Assembly (NCBI RefSeq): GCF_036237275.1
Contig: NZ_CP108352.1
Location: forward strand, 5,766,001-5,830,000
Direction of reading: 5' to 3'
Source: Streptomyces sp. NBC_01353
GTDB lineage: Bacteria > Actinomycetota > Actinomycetes > Streptomycetales > Streptomycetaceae
DNA: 64,000 nucleotides
A program made the translations under genes and the position numbers. Shown piece after piece: positions 33,701 through 42,844 of this stretch; the first letter of the stretch is position 1; each line of letters starts with the position of its first letter. Below the pieces are notes generated by a model. The model made no database searches. It saw only the letters and a list, made by a program, of their open reading frames with translations, and was not told the origin of the DNA.

Positions 33701-36568
33701 ATGAGCGAGATGAATTCGGCTGCCGAGACGGCGGCCCCGCATCGTTATACGGCGGACATGGCCGCCGACATCGAGGCACGCTGGCAGGATTTCTGGGACG
33801 CCGAGGGCACCTACGAGGCGCCGAACCCGACCGGTGACCTGGCGGGCGATCCGGCGATCGCCGCCCGGCCCAAGAAGTTCATCATGGACATGTTCCCGTA
33901 CCCCTCGGGCGCGGGCCTGCACGTCGGCCACCCGCTGGGCTACATCGCCACGGATGTCTTCGCCCGTCACCAGCGCATGACCGGCCACAACGTGCTGCAC
34001 ACCCTGGGCTTCGACGCCTTCGGCCTGCCGGCCGAGCAGTACGCCGTGCAGACGGGCACGCACCCGCGCGTGTCCACCGAGGCCAACATGGAGAACATGA
34101 AGGTCCAGCTGCGCCGGCTGGGCCTGGGCCACGACAAGCGCCGGTCCTTCGCCACGATCGACCCGGACTACTACAAGTGGACCCAGTGGATCTTTCTGCA
34201 GATCTACAACTCCTGGTACGACGACGAGGCCAAGAAGGCCCGCCCGATCGCCGAGCTGGTCGAGCAGTTCGAGAACGGCACCCGTGACGTTCCGGGCTCC
34301 ACGCGGGCGTGGAGCGAGCTGACCGCAGCCGAGCGCGCCGACGTCCTGGGCGAGTACCGCCTGGCCTACGCCTCCGACGCGCCGGTCAACTGGTGCCCCG
34401 GTCTGGGCACGGTCCTGGCCAACGAGGAGGTCACCGCCGACGGCCGTTCCGAGCGCGGCAACTTCCCCGTCTTCAAGTCCAAGCTGCGCCAGTGGAACAT
34501 GCGCATCACCGCCTACGCGGACCGCCTGCTGGACGACCTGGACGCGCTGGACTGGCCCGAGGCCATCAAGCTGCAGCAGCGGAACTGGATCGGCCGCTCC
34601 GAGGGCGCCCGCGTCGACTTCCAGGTCGGCGAGGCCGGCGCGATCACCGTCTTCACCACCCGCCAGGACACCCTGTTCGGCGCCACCTACATGGTGCTGG
34701 CACCGGAGCACGACCTGGTCGAGAAGATCGTCCCGGACGCCTGGCCCGCCGGCACCCACGACGTGTGGACGGGCGGACACGCCACCCCGGCCGACGCCGT
34801 CGCCGCGTACCGCAAGCAGGCCGCCTCCAAGTCCGACGTCGAGCGGCAGGCCGAGGCCAAGGACAAGACCGGCGTCTTCACCGGCGCGTACGCGACCAAC
34901 CCGGTCAGCGGCGAGCAGGTCCCGGTCTTCATCGCCGACTACGTCCTGATGGGCTACGGCACCGGCGCGATCATGGCCGTCCCCGCCCACGACACCCGCG
35001 ACTTCGCCTTCGCGCGCGCCTTCGAGCTGCCGATGCGCTGCGTCGTCGAGCCGAGCGACGACCGCGGTACCGACCCGTCCACGTGGGACGACGCGTTCGG
35101 CTCCTACGAGGCGAAGCTGGTCAACTCCGCCAACGACGAGATCTCCCTGGACGGCCTGGGCGTCGTCGACGCCAAGGCGAAGATCACCGCCTGGCTGGCC
35201 GACCGCGGCATCGGCGAGGGCACCGTCAACTTCCGGCTGCGTGACTGGCTGTTCAGCCGTCAGCGCTACTGGGGCGAGCCCTTCCCGATCGTCTACGACG
35301 AGGACGCCGTCGCACACGCGCTGCCCGAGTCGATGCTGCCGCTGGAACTGCCGGAGGTCGACGACTACTCGCCGCGCACCTTCGACCCGGACGACGCCGA
35401 CACCCAGCCCGAGACGCCACTGTCCCGCAACGAGGACTGGGTCGACGTCACCCTGGACCTGGGCGACGGCCCGAAGAAGTACCGCCGCGAGACCAACACC
35501 ATGCCCAACTGGGCCGGTTCCTGCTGGTACGAGCTGCGCTACCTGGACCCGAACAACTCCGAGAAGCTGGTCGACCCGGCGATCGAGCAGTACTGGATGG
35601 GTCCGCGCGAAGGCATGCCCACCGGCGGCGTCGACCTGTACGTGGGCGGTGCCGAGCACGCCGTACTGCACCTGCTGTACGCGCGGTTCTGGTCCAAGGT
35701 GCTGTTCGACCTGGGCCACGTCTCCTCGGCCGAGCCGTTCCACAAGCTGTACAACCAGGGCATGATCCAGGCCTTCGTCTACCGCGACGCGCGCGGCATC
35801 GCCGTGTCGGCGGCCGACGTCGAGGAGCGGGACGGCGGCTACTGGTACCAGGGCGAGAAGGTCAGCCGCGTCCTGGGCAAGATGGGCAAGTCCCTGAAGA
35901 ACGCGGTCACCCCGGACGAGATCTGCGCCGAGTTCGGTGCCGACACCCTGCGCCTGTACGAGATGGCGATGGGCCCGCTGGACGTCTCCCGCCCGTGGGA
36001 CACGCGCGCGGTCGTCGGCCAGTACCGGCTGCTGCAGCGCCTGTGGCGCAACATCGTCGACGAGTCGACGGGTGAGGTCACCGTCGTGGACGCCGAGCCC
36101 GACGAGGACGCCCTGCGCGCCCTGCACAAGGCGATCGACGGTGTCTCGCAGGACATGGCGGCCATGCGCTTCAACACCGCCATCGCCAAGGTGACCGAGC
36201 TGAACAACCACCTGACCAAGGTGGGCGGCCCGGTCTCCCGCTCGGTCGCCGAGCGGCTGGTGCTGCTGGTCGCCCCGCTGGCCCCGCACATCGCGGAGGA
36301 GCTGTGGCGCAAGCTGGGCCACACCGACTCGGTCGTCCACCAGGACTTCCCGGTCGCCGACCCCGCGTACGTCGTGGACGAGACCGTGACCTGCGTCGTG
36401 CAGATCAAGGGCAAGGTCAAGGCGCGCCTGGAGGTCTCCCCGTCCATCACGGACGCGGAACTGGAGGCGCTGGCGCTCGGCGACGCGAACGTCGTCGCGG
36501 CGCTGGGCGGCGCGGAGATCCGCAAGGTGATCGTGCGCGCCCCGAAGCTGGTCAACATCGTCGCCTGA
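33701..36568 (+). CDS. leuS: Leucyl-tRNA synthetase
   Basis: Class I synthetase that charges tRNA-Leu. The 955-residue product begins [33 protein letters not shown]. The HIGH-type motif is HVGH at 74-77 in [16 protein letters not shown], and the KMSKS motif is KMGKS at 727-731. The CP1 editing domain lies between, with [22 protein letters not shown] and [23 protein letters not shown]. The anticodon-binding and C-terminal domains complete the usual length. The start is set by AAGGA just upstream and by agreement with Streptomyces homologues (from memory). Expression is probably controlled by the leucine leader and attenuator upstream. A strong terminator follows. Confidence 0.97.
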   Translation: MSEMNSAAETAAPHRYTADMAADIEARWQDFWDAEGTYEAPNPTGDLAGDPAIAARPKKFIMDMFPYPSGAGLHVGHPLGYIATDVFARHQRMTGHNVLHTLGFDAFGLPAEQYAVQTGTHPRVSTEANMENMKVQLRRLGLGHDKRRSFATIDPDYYKWTQWIFLQIYNSWYDDEAKKARPIAELVEQFENGTRDVPGSTRAWSELTAAERADVLGEYRLAYASDAPVNWCPGLGTVLANEEVTADGRSERGNFPVFKSKLRQWNMRITAYADRLLDDLDALDWPEAIKLQQRNWIGRSEGARVDFQVGEAGAITVFTTRQDTLFGATYMVLAPEHDLVEKIVPDAWPAGTHDVWTGGHATPADAVAAYRKQAASKSDVERQAEAKDKTGVFTGAYATNPVSGEQVPVFIADYVLMGYGTGAIMAVPAHDTRDFAFARAFELPMRCVVEPSDDRGTDPSTWDDAFGSYEAKLVNSANDEISLDGLGVVDAKAKITAWLADRGIGEGTVNFRLRDWLFSRQRYWGEPFPIVYDEDAVAHALPESMLPLELPEVDDYSPRTFDPDDADTQPETPLSRNEDWVDVTLDLGDGPKKYRRETNTMPNWAGSCWYELRYLDPNNSEKLVDPAIEQYWMGPREGMPTGGVDLYVGGAEHAVLHLLYARFWSKVLFDLGHVSSAEPFHKLYNQGMIQAFVYRDARGIAVSAADVEERDGGYWYQGEKVSRVLGKMGKSLKNAVTPDEICAEFGADTLRLYEMAMGPLDVSRPWDTRAVVGQYRLLQRLWRNIVDESTGEVTVVDAEPDEDALRALHKAIDGVSQDMAAMRFNTAIAKVTELNNHLTKVGGPVSRSVAERLVLLVAPLAPHIAEELWRKLGHTDSVVHQDFPVADPAYVVDETVTCVVQIKGKVKARLEVSPSITDAELEALALGDANVVAALGGAEIRKVIVRAPKLVNIVA

Positions 36569-36628
36569 CGGTTGCCTGAACCGTCGCCGCCGGTCTCGGC
36601 GGCGACGGAGGTATGGGGGGCATCCCCT

Positions 36629-36671
36629 ACGGGCAGGTTGAGGGTTCCGATGGAACCCTCGGCCTGCCCGT
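36629..36671 (+). terminator. Terminator after leuS
   Basis: A 20-bp stem (36629-36648 with 36652-36671, two G-U pairs) with a 3-nt loop, followed by TCCGTTT. Confidence 0.87.
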
Positions 36672-36730
36672 TCCGTTTACCGTGGAAGAACGACAACCGA
36701 GGGAACTCGACCCACGCCGGAGGGGCGGAC

Positions 36731-37516
36731 ATGGAAGCCGCGATTGTGATCATGGCGCTGCTCTTCTTCGCCTTCGTGGCGCTGGGGGTCTACGCGACCG
36801 TGAAGGTGGTCAAGGCCGCCAAGCGTGGGGTCGACCGCACCATCAACCAGGCCCGGCGCACGGTCGAGGACACGACGCTGCGCGCCAAGAGCTACGGGCA
36901 GGGCGGGGTCGCCGGTGAGCTGGCCCAGCTGCGGCTCTCGCTGCGCACGTCGATGCGCGCGACCCAGGACGCCCTGCAGGCGGGCGTCGCCGAGGACGCC
37001 TCGCTGAAGGAGTCCCTCGACCTCTTCCGCCGCCTGAGCGCCCACGGCCAGGAGCTGGACGAGGACCTCAAGCGCCTGGAGCGGGAGCCGGACCGCTCGC
37101 GCGTGGCCGGACAGCTCACCGACCTGCGGGCGCGGACCGAGCAGATCACCGAGTCCGCGGACTCGCTCCGCTGGGCGGCCAGGGACCGGGCGCGGAAGTT
37201 CGCGGAGGACGACCTGTCCTCGTTGAGCCAGCAGATCGACATGGAGGCGGGCGCGCTGCGGCACTGGTCGGAGCCTGCCGCGCAGGGCCCCGCGTCGGAC
37301 GACTTCTCGTGGCCCGACGCCGGCGCCGCCGCCCCGGGAGCGGAGCGGGGGCAGGTGTGGCCCGCGGACGCGGAAGCCGGCCCGCGCCCGGATGCGCAGG
37401 CCGCCGGCGCACAGGCGCAGGGGCAGCAGGAGCCGCCGCCGGCGATCACGGCGCGCGATCCGCGCCAGGCCGCCTATCCGTGGGAGAAGTCGGCACGGCC
37501 CGAGACCACCAACTGA
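36731..37516 (+). CDS. Membrane-anchored coiled-coil protein of unknown function
   Basis: A 261-residue protein with an N-terminal membrane segment (IVIMALLFFAFVALGVYATVKVV, 5-27), a basic stretch and then a long helical, probably coiled-coil region (about 60-185: AQLRLSLRTSMRATQDALQ ... LDEDLKRLEREPDRSRVAGQLTDLRARTEQI). The C-terminal 75 residues are Ala/Pro/Gln-rich and disordered, ending YPWEKSARPETTN. The ATG has GGAGGGG 5 nt upstream. I do not recognise a family. It stands alone between leuS and degV. Confidence 0.8.
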   Translation: MEAAIVIMALLFFAFVALGVYATVKVVKAAKRGVDRTINQARRTVEDTTLRAKSYGQGGVAGELAQLRLSLRTSMRATQDALQAGVAEDASLKESLDLFRRLSAHGQELDEDLKRLEREPDRSRVAGQLTDLRARTEQITESADSLRWAARDRARKFAEDDLSSLSQQIDMEAGALRHWSEPAAQGPASDDFSWPDAGAAAPGAERGQVWPADAEAGPRPDAQAAGAQAQGQQEPPPAITARDPRQAAYPWEKSARPETTN

Positions 37517-37670
37517 CGCCGCCGATCCGCCCCGAGGGACCGGTTGGCCGCCCTGACGGCTCCGGCTGTCCTGACCGGGCGGTCGCGGGCAGGGCGGACG
37601 TGGGTCCGGCGAGGGCGGCGCGGACGATCGCCGAGCGAGGGCCGGGCTGCCATGCGGCGGCCTCGGCGGG

Positions 37671-37676
37671 TAACCT
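37671..37676 (+). promoter_or_regulatory. -10 element of the degV leaderless promoter
   Basis: TAACCT is 7 nt before the ATG at 37684. Confidence 0.55.
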
Positions 37677-37683
37677 CCCGCTC

Positions 37684-38529
37684 ATGTCCCGGCATGTCGC
37701 GATCGTCACCGATTCCACGGCCTACTTGCCACCCCAGGCGATGGAGCGGCACAGCATCACCGCGGTCCCGCTCACCGTCGTCATCGGCGACCAGGCCCTT
37801 GAGGAGGGGACCGAGATCTCGGCCCGCTCACTGGCCCAGGCGCTCCAGAAGCGGCGGCCTGTGACCACTTCACGGCCGAGCCCCGATGTCTTCGCGAAGA
37901 CCTATCGCGCGGCCGCCGAAGCCGGCGCGCGGGGCGTCGTCTCGCTCCATCTCTCCGCCGAGTTCTCCGGTACGTACGATGCCGCCGTGCTGGCGGCCAA
38001 GGACGCCCCCGTACCGGTCCGGGTGGTCGACACCCGGATGGTGGGGATGGCGCTCGGCTTCTGCGCGCTCGCGGCGGCCGAGGCCGTGGACGGGGGCGGC
38101 TCCCTCGACGAGGCGGTCGCCGCCGCGGAGAAGCGGGCGGCCGGAACCTCCGCGTTCTTCTACGTCGACACCCTGGACTACCTCCGCAGGGGCGGGCGGA
38201 TCGGAGCCGCGCAGGCGCTGCTCGGCTCCGCGCTCGCGGTGAAGCCGCTGCTCCAGCTCGACGGTGGGCGGATCGAGCTGCGCGAGAAGGTGCGGACGGC
38301 GTCGAAGGCGATCGCCCGCCTCGAGGAGATCGCCGTGGAGCGGGCGGGTTCCGGCGACGTGGACATTGCGGTGCACCATCTCTCCGCGCCCGAGCGGGCC
38401 GCCGTCCTGGCCGACCGGTTGCGGGAACGGGTGCCCGGCATCGCGGAGCTGCAGGTCAGCGAGGTGGGTGCGGTGATCGGGGCGCACACGGGCCCCGGGC
38501 TGCTCGCCGTCGTGGTCTCGCCCCGCTGA
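37684..38529 (+). CDS. DegV family protein (fatty-acid binding)
   Basis: A 281-residue DegV/FakB-type protein, a family that binds a fatty acid and in Firmicutes presents it to a fatty acid kinase. The N-terminal motif VAIVTDSTAYLPP and the central TSRPSP, VSLHLSAEFSGTYDAA and VDTRMVGMALGF segments are characteristic; YVDTLDYLRRGGRIGAAQALLGSALAVKPLL is the family signature near residue 160. No FakA partner is nearby. No Shine-Dalgarno precedes the ATG. Confidence 0.93.
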   Translation: MSRHVAIVTDSTAYLPPQAMERHSITAVPLTVVIGDQALEEGTEISARSLAQALQKRRPVTTSRPSPDVFAKTYRAAAEAGARGVVSLHLSAEFSGTYDAAVLAAKDAPVPVRVVDTRMVGMALGFCALAAAEAVDGGGSLDEAVAAAEKRAAGTSAFFYVDTLDYLRRGGRIGAAQALLGSALAVKPLLQLDGGRIELREKVRTASKAIARLEEIAVERAGSGDVDIAVHHLSAPERAAVLADRLRERVPGIAELQVSEVGAVIGAHTGPGLLAVVVSPR

Positions 38530-38622
38530 CGCGCGATCCCTCGTGTGAGTGACGGGTTTTTCCACAACTGGGTGCTCATCCACGGAAATTGAGGCATCTC
38601 GGCAGGTTCGGACAGATGTGCC

Positions 38623-38628
38623 TACCGT
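38623..38628 (+). promoter_or_regulatory. -10 element of the comEA leaderless promoter
   Basis: TACCGT is 7 nt before the ATG at 38636. Confidence 0.5.
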
Positions 38629-38635
38629 CCTGTCC

Positions 38636-39694
38636 ATGGCTCTTCACACAGACACCGAAGCAAGCGACACCACACGTACGGATGAGGCGGCACGGAGCGC
38701 GACGGCGGCGGCGGCCTCGTCCTCGGTGAGGAGGGCGGGTGCGTCCAGCGGTCCTGGCCGTGGGCCCGGTTCGGACGGGCGGACCCGTGTCGGCGGGCGG
38801 GGTTCGCCTCCCGGGCGGGTGCGAGGGCGGGCGCGCGGGAGACATGCGGTCGCGGCGAGCCGTGCCGCCGTACGGCGACGAGGGGAGGCGCTCTTCCCCT
38901 CCGCGGCGACGCCCGTCGAGCCCGCACCGACCGTGGGGTGGGGCGCGCCGGAGGTCGTGACCCCGCCCGAGGTGCGGGAGGAGGATGCCGCGCCCGGGAA
39001 GTGGGAACGGCTGCGGCTCGCGCTGAGCGATCGGCTGCCTGTATGGGTGCGGTCCAGGTGCGGCCTCGAACCGAGGACGCTGGCGGCGTTGGCCGTGGTC
39101 CTGGTCGTGGCCGCGGGCTTTGCCGGACGCTACTTCTGGGCCGGGCGGCCGGAAGCCGTTCGGGCGCCGGAGATCGTGCGCGCGGCGCCGCTGCCGGAGA
39201 GCGGGGCGTCTCCGGTGGTGTCGGCGGAGCCGACGGCCGTCGCGCCATCACCGCCGGCGGTCGTGGTCGATGTGAGCGGCAAGGTACGACGGCCTGGCGT
39301 GCTGACCCTGCCCGGCGGGTCGAGGGTCGCGGACGCGCTGCGCGCGGCCGGAGGGGTCAAGCCGGGCACGGACGTCACCGGACTCAACCGGGCCCGGGTT
39401 CTCATGGACGGTGAGCAGGTCGTGGTCGGCCTGCCTGCGGTGCCGAACGCCGCGGGTACGGGCGCGGGTGCGGGTGGCGGGGGCACGACTGGTGTCCGGG
39501 CGGGGCCGCTGAGTCTGAACGGCGCGACCGTGGAGCAGTTGGACACCCTGCCCGGGGTCGGACCCGTACTCGCACGGCACATCGTCGACCACCGTCTGGC
39601 GCACGGCGGGTTCCGGTCGGTCGCCGAGCTGCGCGAGGTCACTGGGATCGGTGAGCGGCGGTTCGCCGAACTCGCTCCTCTGGTTCGGCCATGA
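38636..39694 (+). CDS. comEA: ComEA family DNA-binding protein
   Basis: A 352-residue membrane-anchored protein. An Arg/Gly-rich, probably cytoplasmic N-terminal half precedes one membrane segment at about 144-164 (TLAALAVVLVVAAGFAGRYFW). Outside, an SLBB domain (VVVDVSGKVRRPGVLTLPGGSRVADALRAAGG) and a Gly-rich linker lead to tandem helix-hairpin-helix motifs (LNGATVEQLDTLPGVGPVLARHIVDHR...VTGIGERRFAELAPLV). In competent bacteria ComEA binds incoming DNA. Streptomyces is not known for natural competence, so the physiological role is open. It overlaps comEC by ATGA. Confidence 0.92.
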   Translation: MALHTDTEASDTTRTDEAARSATAAAASSSVRRAGASSGPGRGPGSDGRTRVGGRGSPPGRVRGRARGRHAVAASRAAVRRRGEALFPSAATPVEPAPTVGWGAPEVVTPPEVREEDAAPGKWERLRLALSDRLPVWVRSRCGLEPRTLAALAVVLVVAAGFAGRYFWAGRPEAVRAPEIVRAAPLPESGASPVVSAEPTAVAPSPPAVVVDVSGKVRRPGVLTLPGGSRVADALRAAGGVKPGTDVTGLNRARVLMDGEQVVVGLPAVPNAAGTGAGAGGGGTTGVRAGPLSLNGATVEQLDTLPGVGPVLARHIVDHRLAHGGFRSVAELREVTGIGERRFAELAPLVRP

Positions 39695-42147
39695 GCGAGT
39701 ACCCCGCACCGCGCGGTGTGGGTGAGGAGGGCCCTGCGGATCTTCGGCTCGTACCACCGGCGTTGGCGGCCTGGGGAGCGGCCGCGCTGGCGGTGGGCGC
39801 CACCGGGTGGTGGGTGGTCACGGGAGTGCTCGCCTGCCTTGCGGGGGCGGCGATGCTGCCGGCGGCGGCTCGCGGACGGCCCGGTGGGCGGCTGAGGCTC
39901 ACCGCGGTCGCGGCGGTGCTGCTCTGTGCCGCGGCCGGTGCCGCGTCGGGCGGGCTTCATGCGGCGGACCTGAGGCGCGGGCCATTGCCGGGCCTCGCGG
40001 GGGAGTACGCCCGGGTGGGCGTGGAGGTGACGGTCACCTCCGATCCGAGACTGACCAGGCCCCGCGTCCGGGGCGATCGGACGGCGCCGGTCTCCGTCGT
40101 TCTGAACGGCGAGGTGAACCGGGTCGAGGCGCCCGGCGGAGCGGTCCACCGGACCAGGACACCGATCCTGGTGATCGTGCCCGCCGGCGACGCCCAGCAG
40201 GAGTGGCTGCGGCTGCTGCCGTCGACCGGGTTGCGGCTGACGGGGAGGCTCGCGCCCCCGGCGCGGCCGGGAGACCGGTTCGCGGCGGTGCTGCGGGTCG
40301 ACGGGGCCGGGCCGCCCCGGATCACTGGGGCGCCGAGCGCCGTGCAACGCACGGCCGGGGACCTGCGGGCTGGGCTGCGGCGCGCCACGGAGGACCTTGA
40401 ACCGGACGCCCGGGCGCTGCTGCCCGGACTGGTCGTCGGAGACACGTCACGGATCGATCCGGAACTGAGCGACGCCTTCGAGGCAACCGACCTGACGCAC
40501 CTTCTGGCGGTGTCCGGTTCCAATCTCACGGTCGTGTTGCTGCTTCTGGTCGGTCGGCCGGGTGTCGCGATGCGTGTGGAGCGTGGCGGGCTCGCGCCCC
40601 GGCTCGGCATTCCGCTGCGGTCCACCGCTCTGGTCGGCGGAGGGCTCACACTCGGCTTCGTCATCGTCTGCCGGCCGGACCCGAGCGTGCTGCGGGCCGC
40701 GGCCTGCGGACTGGTCGCCCTGCTCGCCATCGGTACGGGGCGCCGCAGATCGCTGATCCCCGCTCTGGCGGCGGCGGTGCTGATGCTCGTGCTCTACGAC
40801 CCGTGGTTGGCGCGGAGTTTTGGGTTCCTGCTCTCGGTCCTGGCCACCGGGGCGCTGCTCACCATCGCGCCAGGGTGGAGCGAGGCGCTGCGGCGGCGCA
40901 GGGTGCCGGGCAGGCTCGCCGAGGCGCTGGCCGCCGCCCTGGCGGCGCAGGCGGTGTGCGCACCCGTCGTGGCGGTCTTCGCCGCGCGGGTGAGCCTGGT
41001 CGCGATCCCCAGCAACCTGTTGGCGGAGCTGGCGGTCGCCCCGGCCACGGTCCTGGGCTTCGCCGCGCTCGCCCTCGCCCCGGTCTGGCTGCCTGCGGCC
41101 GAGCTGGTCGCGGAGGTCGCGGCCTGGCCCGCGGGGTGGATCGCGGGCGTGGCCCGCGCCGGGGCGGCGCTGCCGGGTGCGGAGGCGGCCTGGCCGGGCG
41201 GCTGGTGGGGCGGGCTGATGCTGGCCGCTCTCTTCGGGCTGGTGGTGCTGGGGGCGTGGAGGCTGCCGTACCGACGCAGGATCGCCGTGGGCTGCGCCGT
41301 ACTGCTGCTCCTCGCTGTGGTCAGGCCGCCGCCGCTGACCCGGGTGGTCACCGGATGGCCGCCGCCGGGCTGGGCGTTCGCGATGTGCCAAGTGGGGCAG
41401 GGCGACGCGACCGTGGTCGCGGCGGGCGGAGACACGGCCGTCGTCGTGGATGCCGGGCCGGATCCGGTTCTGGTGGACCGCTGCCTCCGTGATCTCGGGG
41501 TCCGCCGGATCCCGCTGATGGTGCTCACGCACTTCCACGCGGATCATGTCGCGGGGCTGCCAGGGGTGTTGCGCGGGCGGTCGGTGGGGGCGATCCAGAC
41601 GACAGGGCTCGAAGAGCCGCAGGGGCAGGCGGCGTTCGTGCGGCGGACCGCAGCGGCGGCCGGGGTTCCGATGGTCCTGGCCGGGCCGGGGGAGCGGCGG
41701 CGCCTGGGCTCGCTGGAGTGGCAGGTGCTGTGGCCGCGCGGGGCTCCCGGGGCGGTCGAGGCGGAGGCGTCCGGGCCGAACGACGCGAGCGTCACCCTGC
41801 TCGTGCGGACCGCGGGTGGGCTGAGCCTGCTGCTGCTCGGTGACCTCGAACCACCCGCCCAGCAGCGCCTGTTGCGGGCGTATCCCGGGCTGGCGCCGGT
41901 GGATGTGCTCAAGGTCGCCCACCACGGCTCGGCCCACCAGGATCCCGGGCTGATACGTGCGGTCCGACCGCGGCTGGCGCTGGTGTCGACAGGGAGCGGT
42001 AACCCGTACGGGCACCCGTCGCCCCGGACGGTGGAGGCGCTGCGGGACGGGGGAGCGGAGGTGCTTCGGACGGACCGGGACGGAGCGATCGCGGTGACGG
42101 GGACGGGCCGGGATCTTGTGGCCGTGCCGTCAGGGAGACGCTTGTAA
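39691..42147 (+). CDS. comEC: ComEC/Rec2-type DNA internalisation protein
   Basis: An 818-residue polytopic protein. An N-terminal membrane part and OB-like domain lead into the Competence domain (LLPGLVVGDTSRIDPELSDAFEATDLTHLLAVSGSNLTVVLLLL near residue 245-285), followed by many membrane segments. The C-terminal 270 residues form a metallo-beta-lactamase-like nuclease domain with THFHADH at 613-619, MCQVGQGDATVV before it and VLKVAHHGSAHQ after it. Length and order are complete, so the gene looks intact. It is coupled to comEA. The stop codon lies inside the first unit of an operator array for the next gene. Confidence 0.94.
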   Translation: MSEYPAPRGVGEEGPADLRLVPPALAAWGAAALAVGATGWWVVTGVLACLAGAAMLPAAARGRPGGRLRLTAVAAVLLCAAAGAASGGLHAADLRRGPLPGLAGEYARVGVEVTVTSDPRLTRPRVRGDRTAPVSVVLNGEVNRVEAPGGAVHRTRTPILVIVPAGDAQQEWLRLLPSTGLRLTGRLAPPARPGDRFAAVLRVDGAGPPRITGAPSAVQRTAGDLRAGLRRATEDLEPDARALLPGLVVGDTSRIDPELSDAFEATDLTHLLAVSGSNLTVVLLLLVGRPGVAMRVERGGLAPRLGIPLRSTALVGGGLTLGFVIVCRPDPSVLRAAACGLVALLAIGTGRRRSLIPALAAAVLMLVLYDPWLARSFGFLLSVLATGALLTIAPGWSEALRRRRVPGRLAEALAAALAAQAVCAPVVAVFAARVSLVAIPSNLLAELAVAPATVLGFAALALAPVWLPAAELVAEVAAWPAGWIAGVARAGAALPGAEAAWPGGWWGGLMLAALFGLVVLGAWRLPYRRRIAVGCAVLLLLAVVRPPPLTRVVTGWPPPGWAFAMCQVGQGDATVVAAGGDTAVVVDAGPDPVLVDRCLRDLGVRRIPLMVLTHFHADHVAGLPGVLRGRSVGAIQTTGLEEPQGQAAFVRRTAAAAGVPMVLAGPGERRRLGSLEWQVLWPRGAPGAVEAEASGPNDASVTLLVRTAGGLSLLLLGDLEPPAQQRLLRAYPGLAPVDVLKVAHHGSAHQDPGLIRAVRPRLALVSTGSGNPYGHPSPRTVEALRDGGAEVLRTDRDGAIAVTGTGRDLVAVPSGRRL

Positions 42148-42188
42148 AGAGATCCTTGTAAAGGAATCTTTCTAAAGCTACCTTTACA
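42142..42188 (+). promoter_or_regulatory. Operator array upstream of the ArsR-like regulator
   Basis: TTGTAAAG (42142-42149), TTGTAAAG (42156-42163) and TTCTAAAG (42170-42177) repeat with an exact 14-bp period. CTTTACA (42182-42188) is the inverted form. The -10 element TACCTT (42179-42184) lies within this AT-rich island, 6 nt before the ATG at 42191. This is a good candidate for autorepression of the regulator/exporter pair. Confidence 0.65.
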
Positions 42189-42190
42189 TC

Positions 42191-42841
42191 ATGCAGGAGG
42201 TGCCGAATCCGATGAATCAAGACGGCGACGAGCAGCCCCGGAGCATTCGCCTCACGGACCCCCGCGCGCTGCGGGCCTACGCCCACCCGACGCGGATGAC
42301 GCTGGTCGGTCTGCTGCGGCGCAGCGGTCCCTTCACCGCCACCCGGGCCGCCGAGCTCACCGGGGAATCGGTCGCCAGTTGCTCGTACCACCTGCGGATA
42401 CTCGAGAAGTACGGGCTGGTGGAGGTGGCGCCCGGCGGGCGGGGGCGGGAGAAGCCCTGGAGGGCCACGGCCCGGTACACCGTCTGGCCGGGGGACAGTG
42501 AGGACGCCACGGTCGCGGAGGCGGCGGACGCGCTGAGCAGTGCGGTGGCCGAGGGGTACTTCGAGAGGGTCCTGCGTGCCATGGAGGACCGGCATCGGCT
42601 GCCGAAGGAGTGGCGGGAGGCCGAGATGTTCGGCGACTCCCTGCTCTACCTCACGCCGGGCGAGTTGGCCGCCTTCGGCCGGCGGGTCGACGAGTTGCTG
42701 CTGCCGTACGAGGGCCGCGAGTCCGACCCGTCGCTGCGGCCGGAGGGGGCCAGGCCGGTCAGCGTGCTGCGGATCGCGTACCTGGACCGCGAGATCCCCG
42801 ACGAGGTTCCTGAGCTCCTTGACGACGACAGCGAGGAGTGA
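42191..42841 (+). CDS. ArsR-like winged helix-turn-helix regulator
   Basis: A 216-residue regulator. The winged helix covers about residues 20-95 (TDPRALRAYAHPTRMTLVGLLRRSGPFTATRAAELTGESVASCSYHLRILEKYGLVEVAPGGRGREKPW), typical of the ArsR-like helix-turn-helix group without metal-binding cysteines. The rest is helical and acidic. ATG 42191 fits the -10 spacing of a leaderless mRNA; ATG 42212 (behind AGGAGG) is an alternative. The MFS gene follows 3 nt after the stop, so the two form one transcription unit, presumably autoregulated through the upstream repeats. Confidence 0.9.
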   Translation: MQEVPNPMNQDGDEQPRSIRLTDPRALRAYAHPTRMTLVGLLRRSGPFTATRAAELTGESVASCSYHLRILEKYGLVEVAPGGRGREKPWRATARYTVWPGDSEDATVAEAADALSSAVAEGYFERVLRAMEDRHRLPKEWREAEMFGDSLLYLTPGELAAFGRRVDELLLPYEGRESDPSLRPEGARPVSVLRIAYLDREIPDEVPELLDDDSEE

Positions 42842-42844
42842 GGG

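Noticed and set aside
33692-36340. An 882-codon minus-strand open frame opposite leuS
   Set aside because: Same shadow effect; leuS on the other strand is certain.
39691-42147. comEA-comEC as evidence of natural transformation
   Set aside because: These genes are found in many actinomycetes without known competence, and no pilus genes are in the window.
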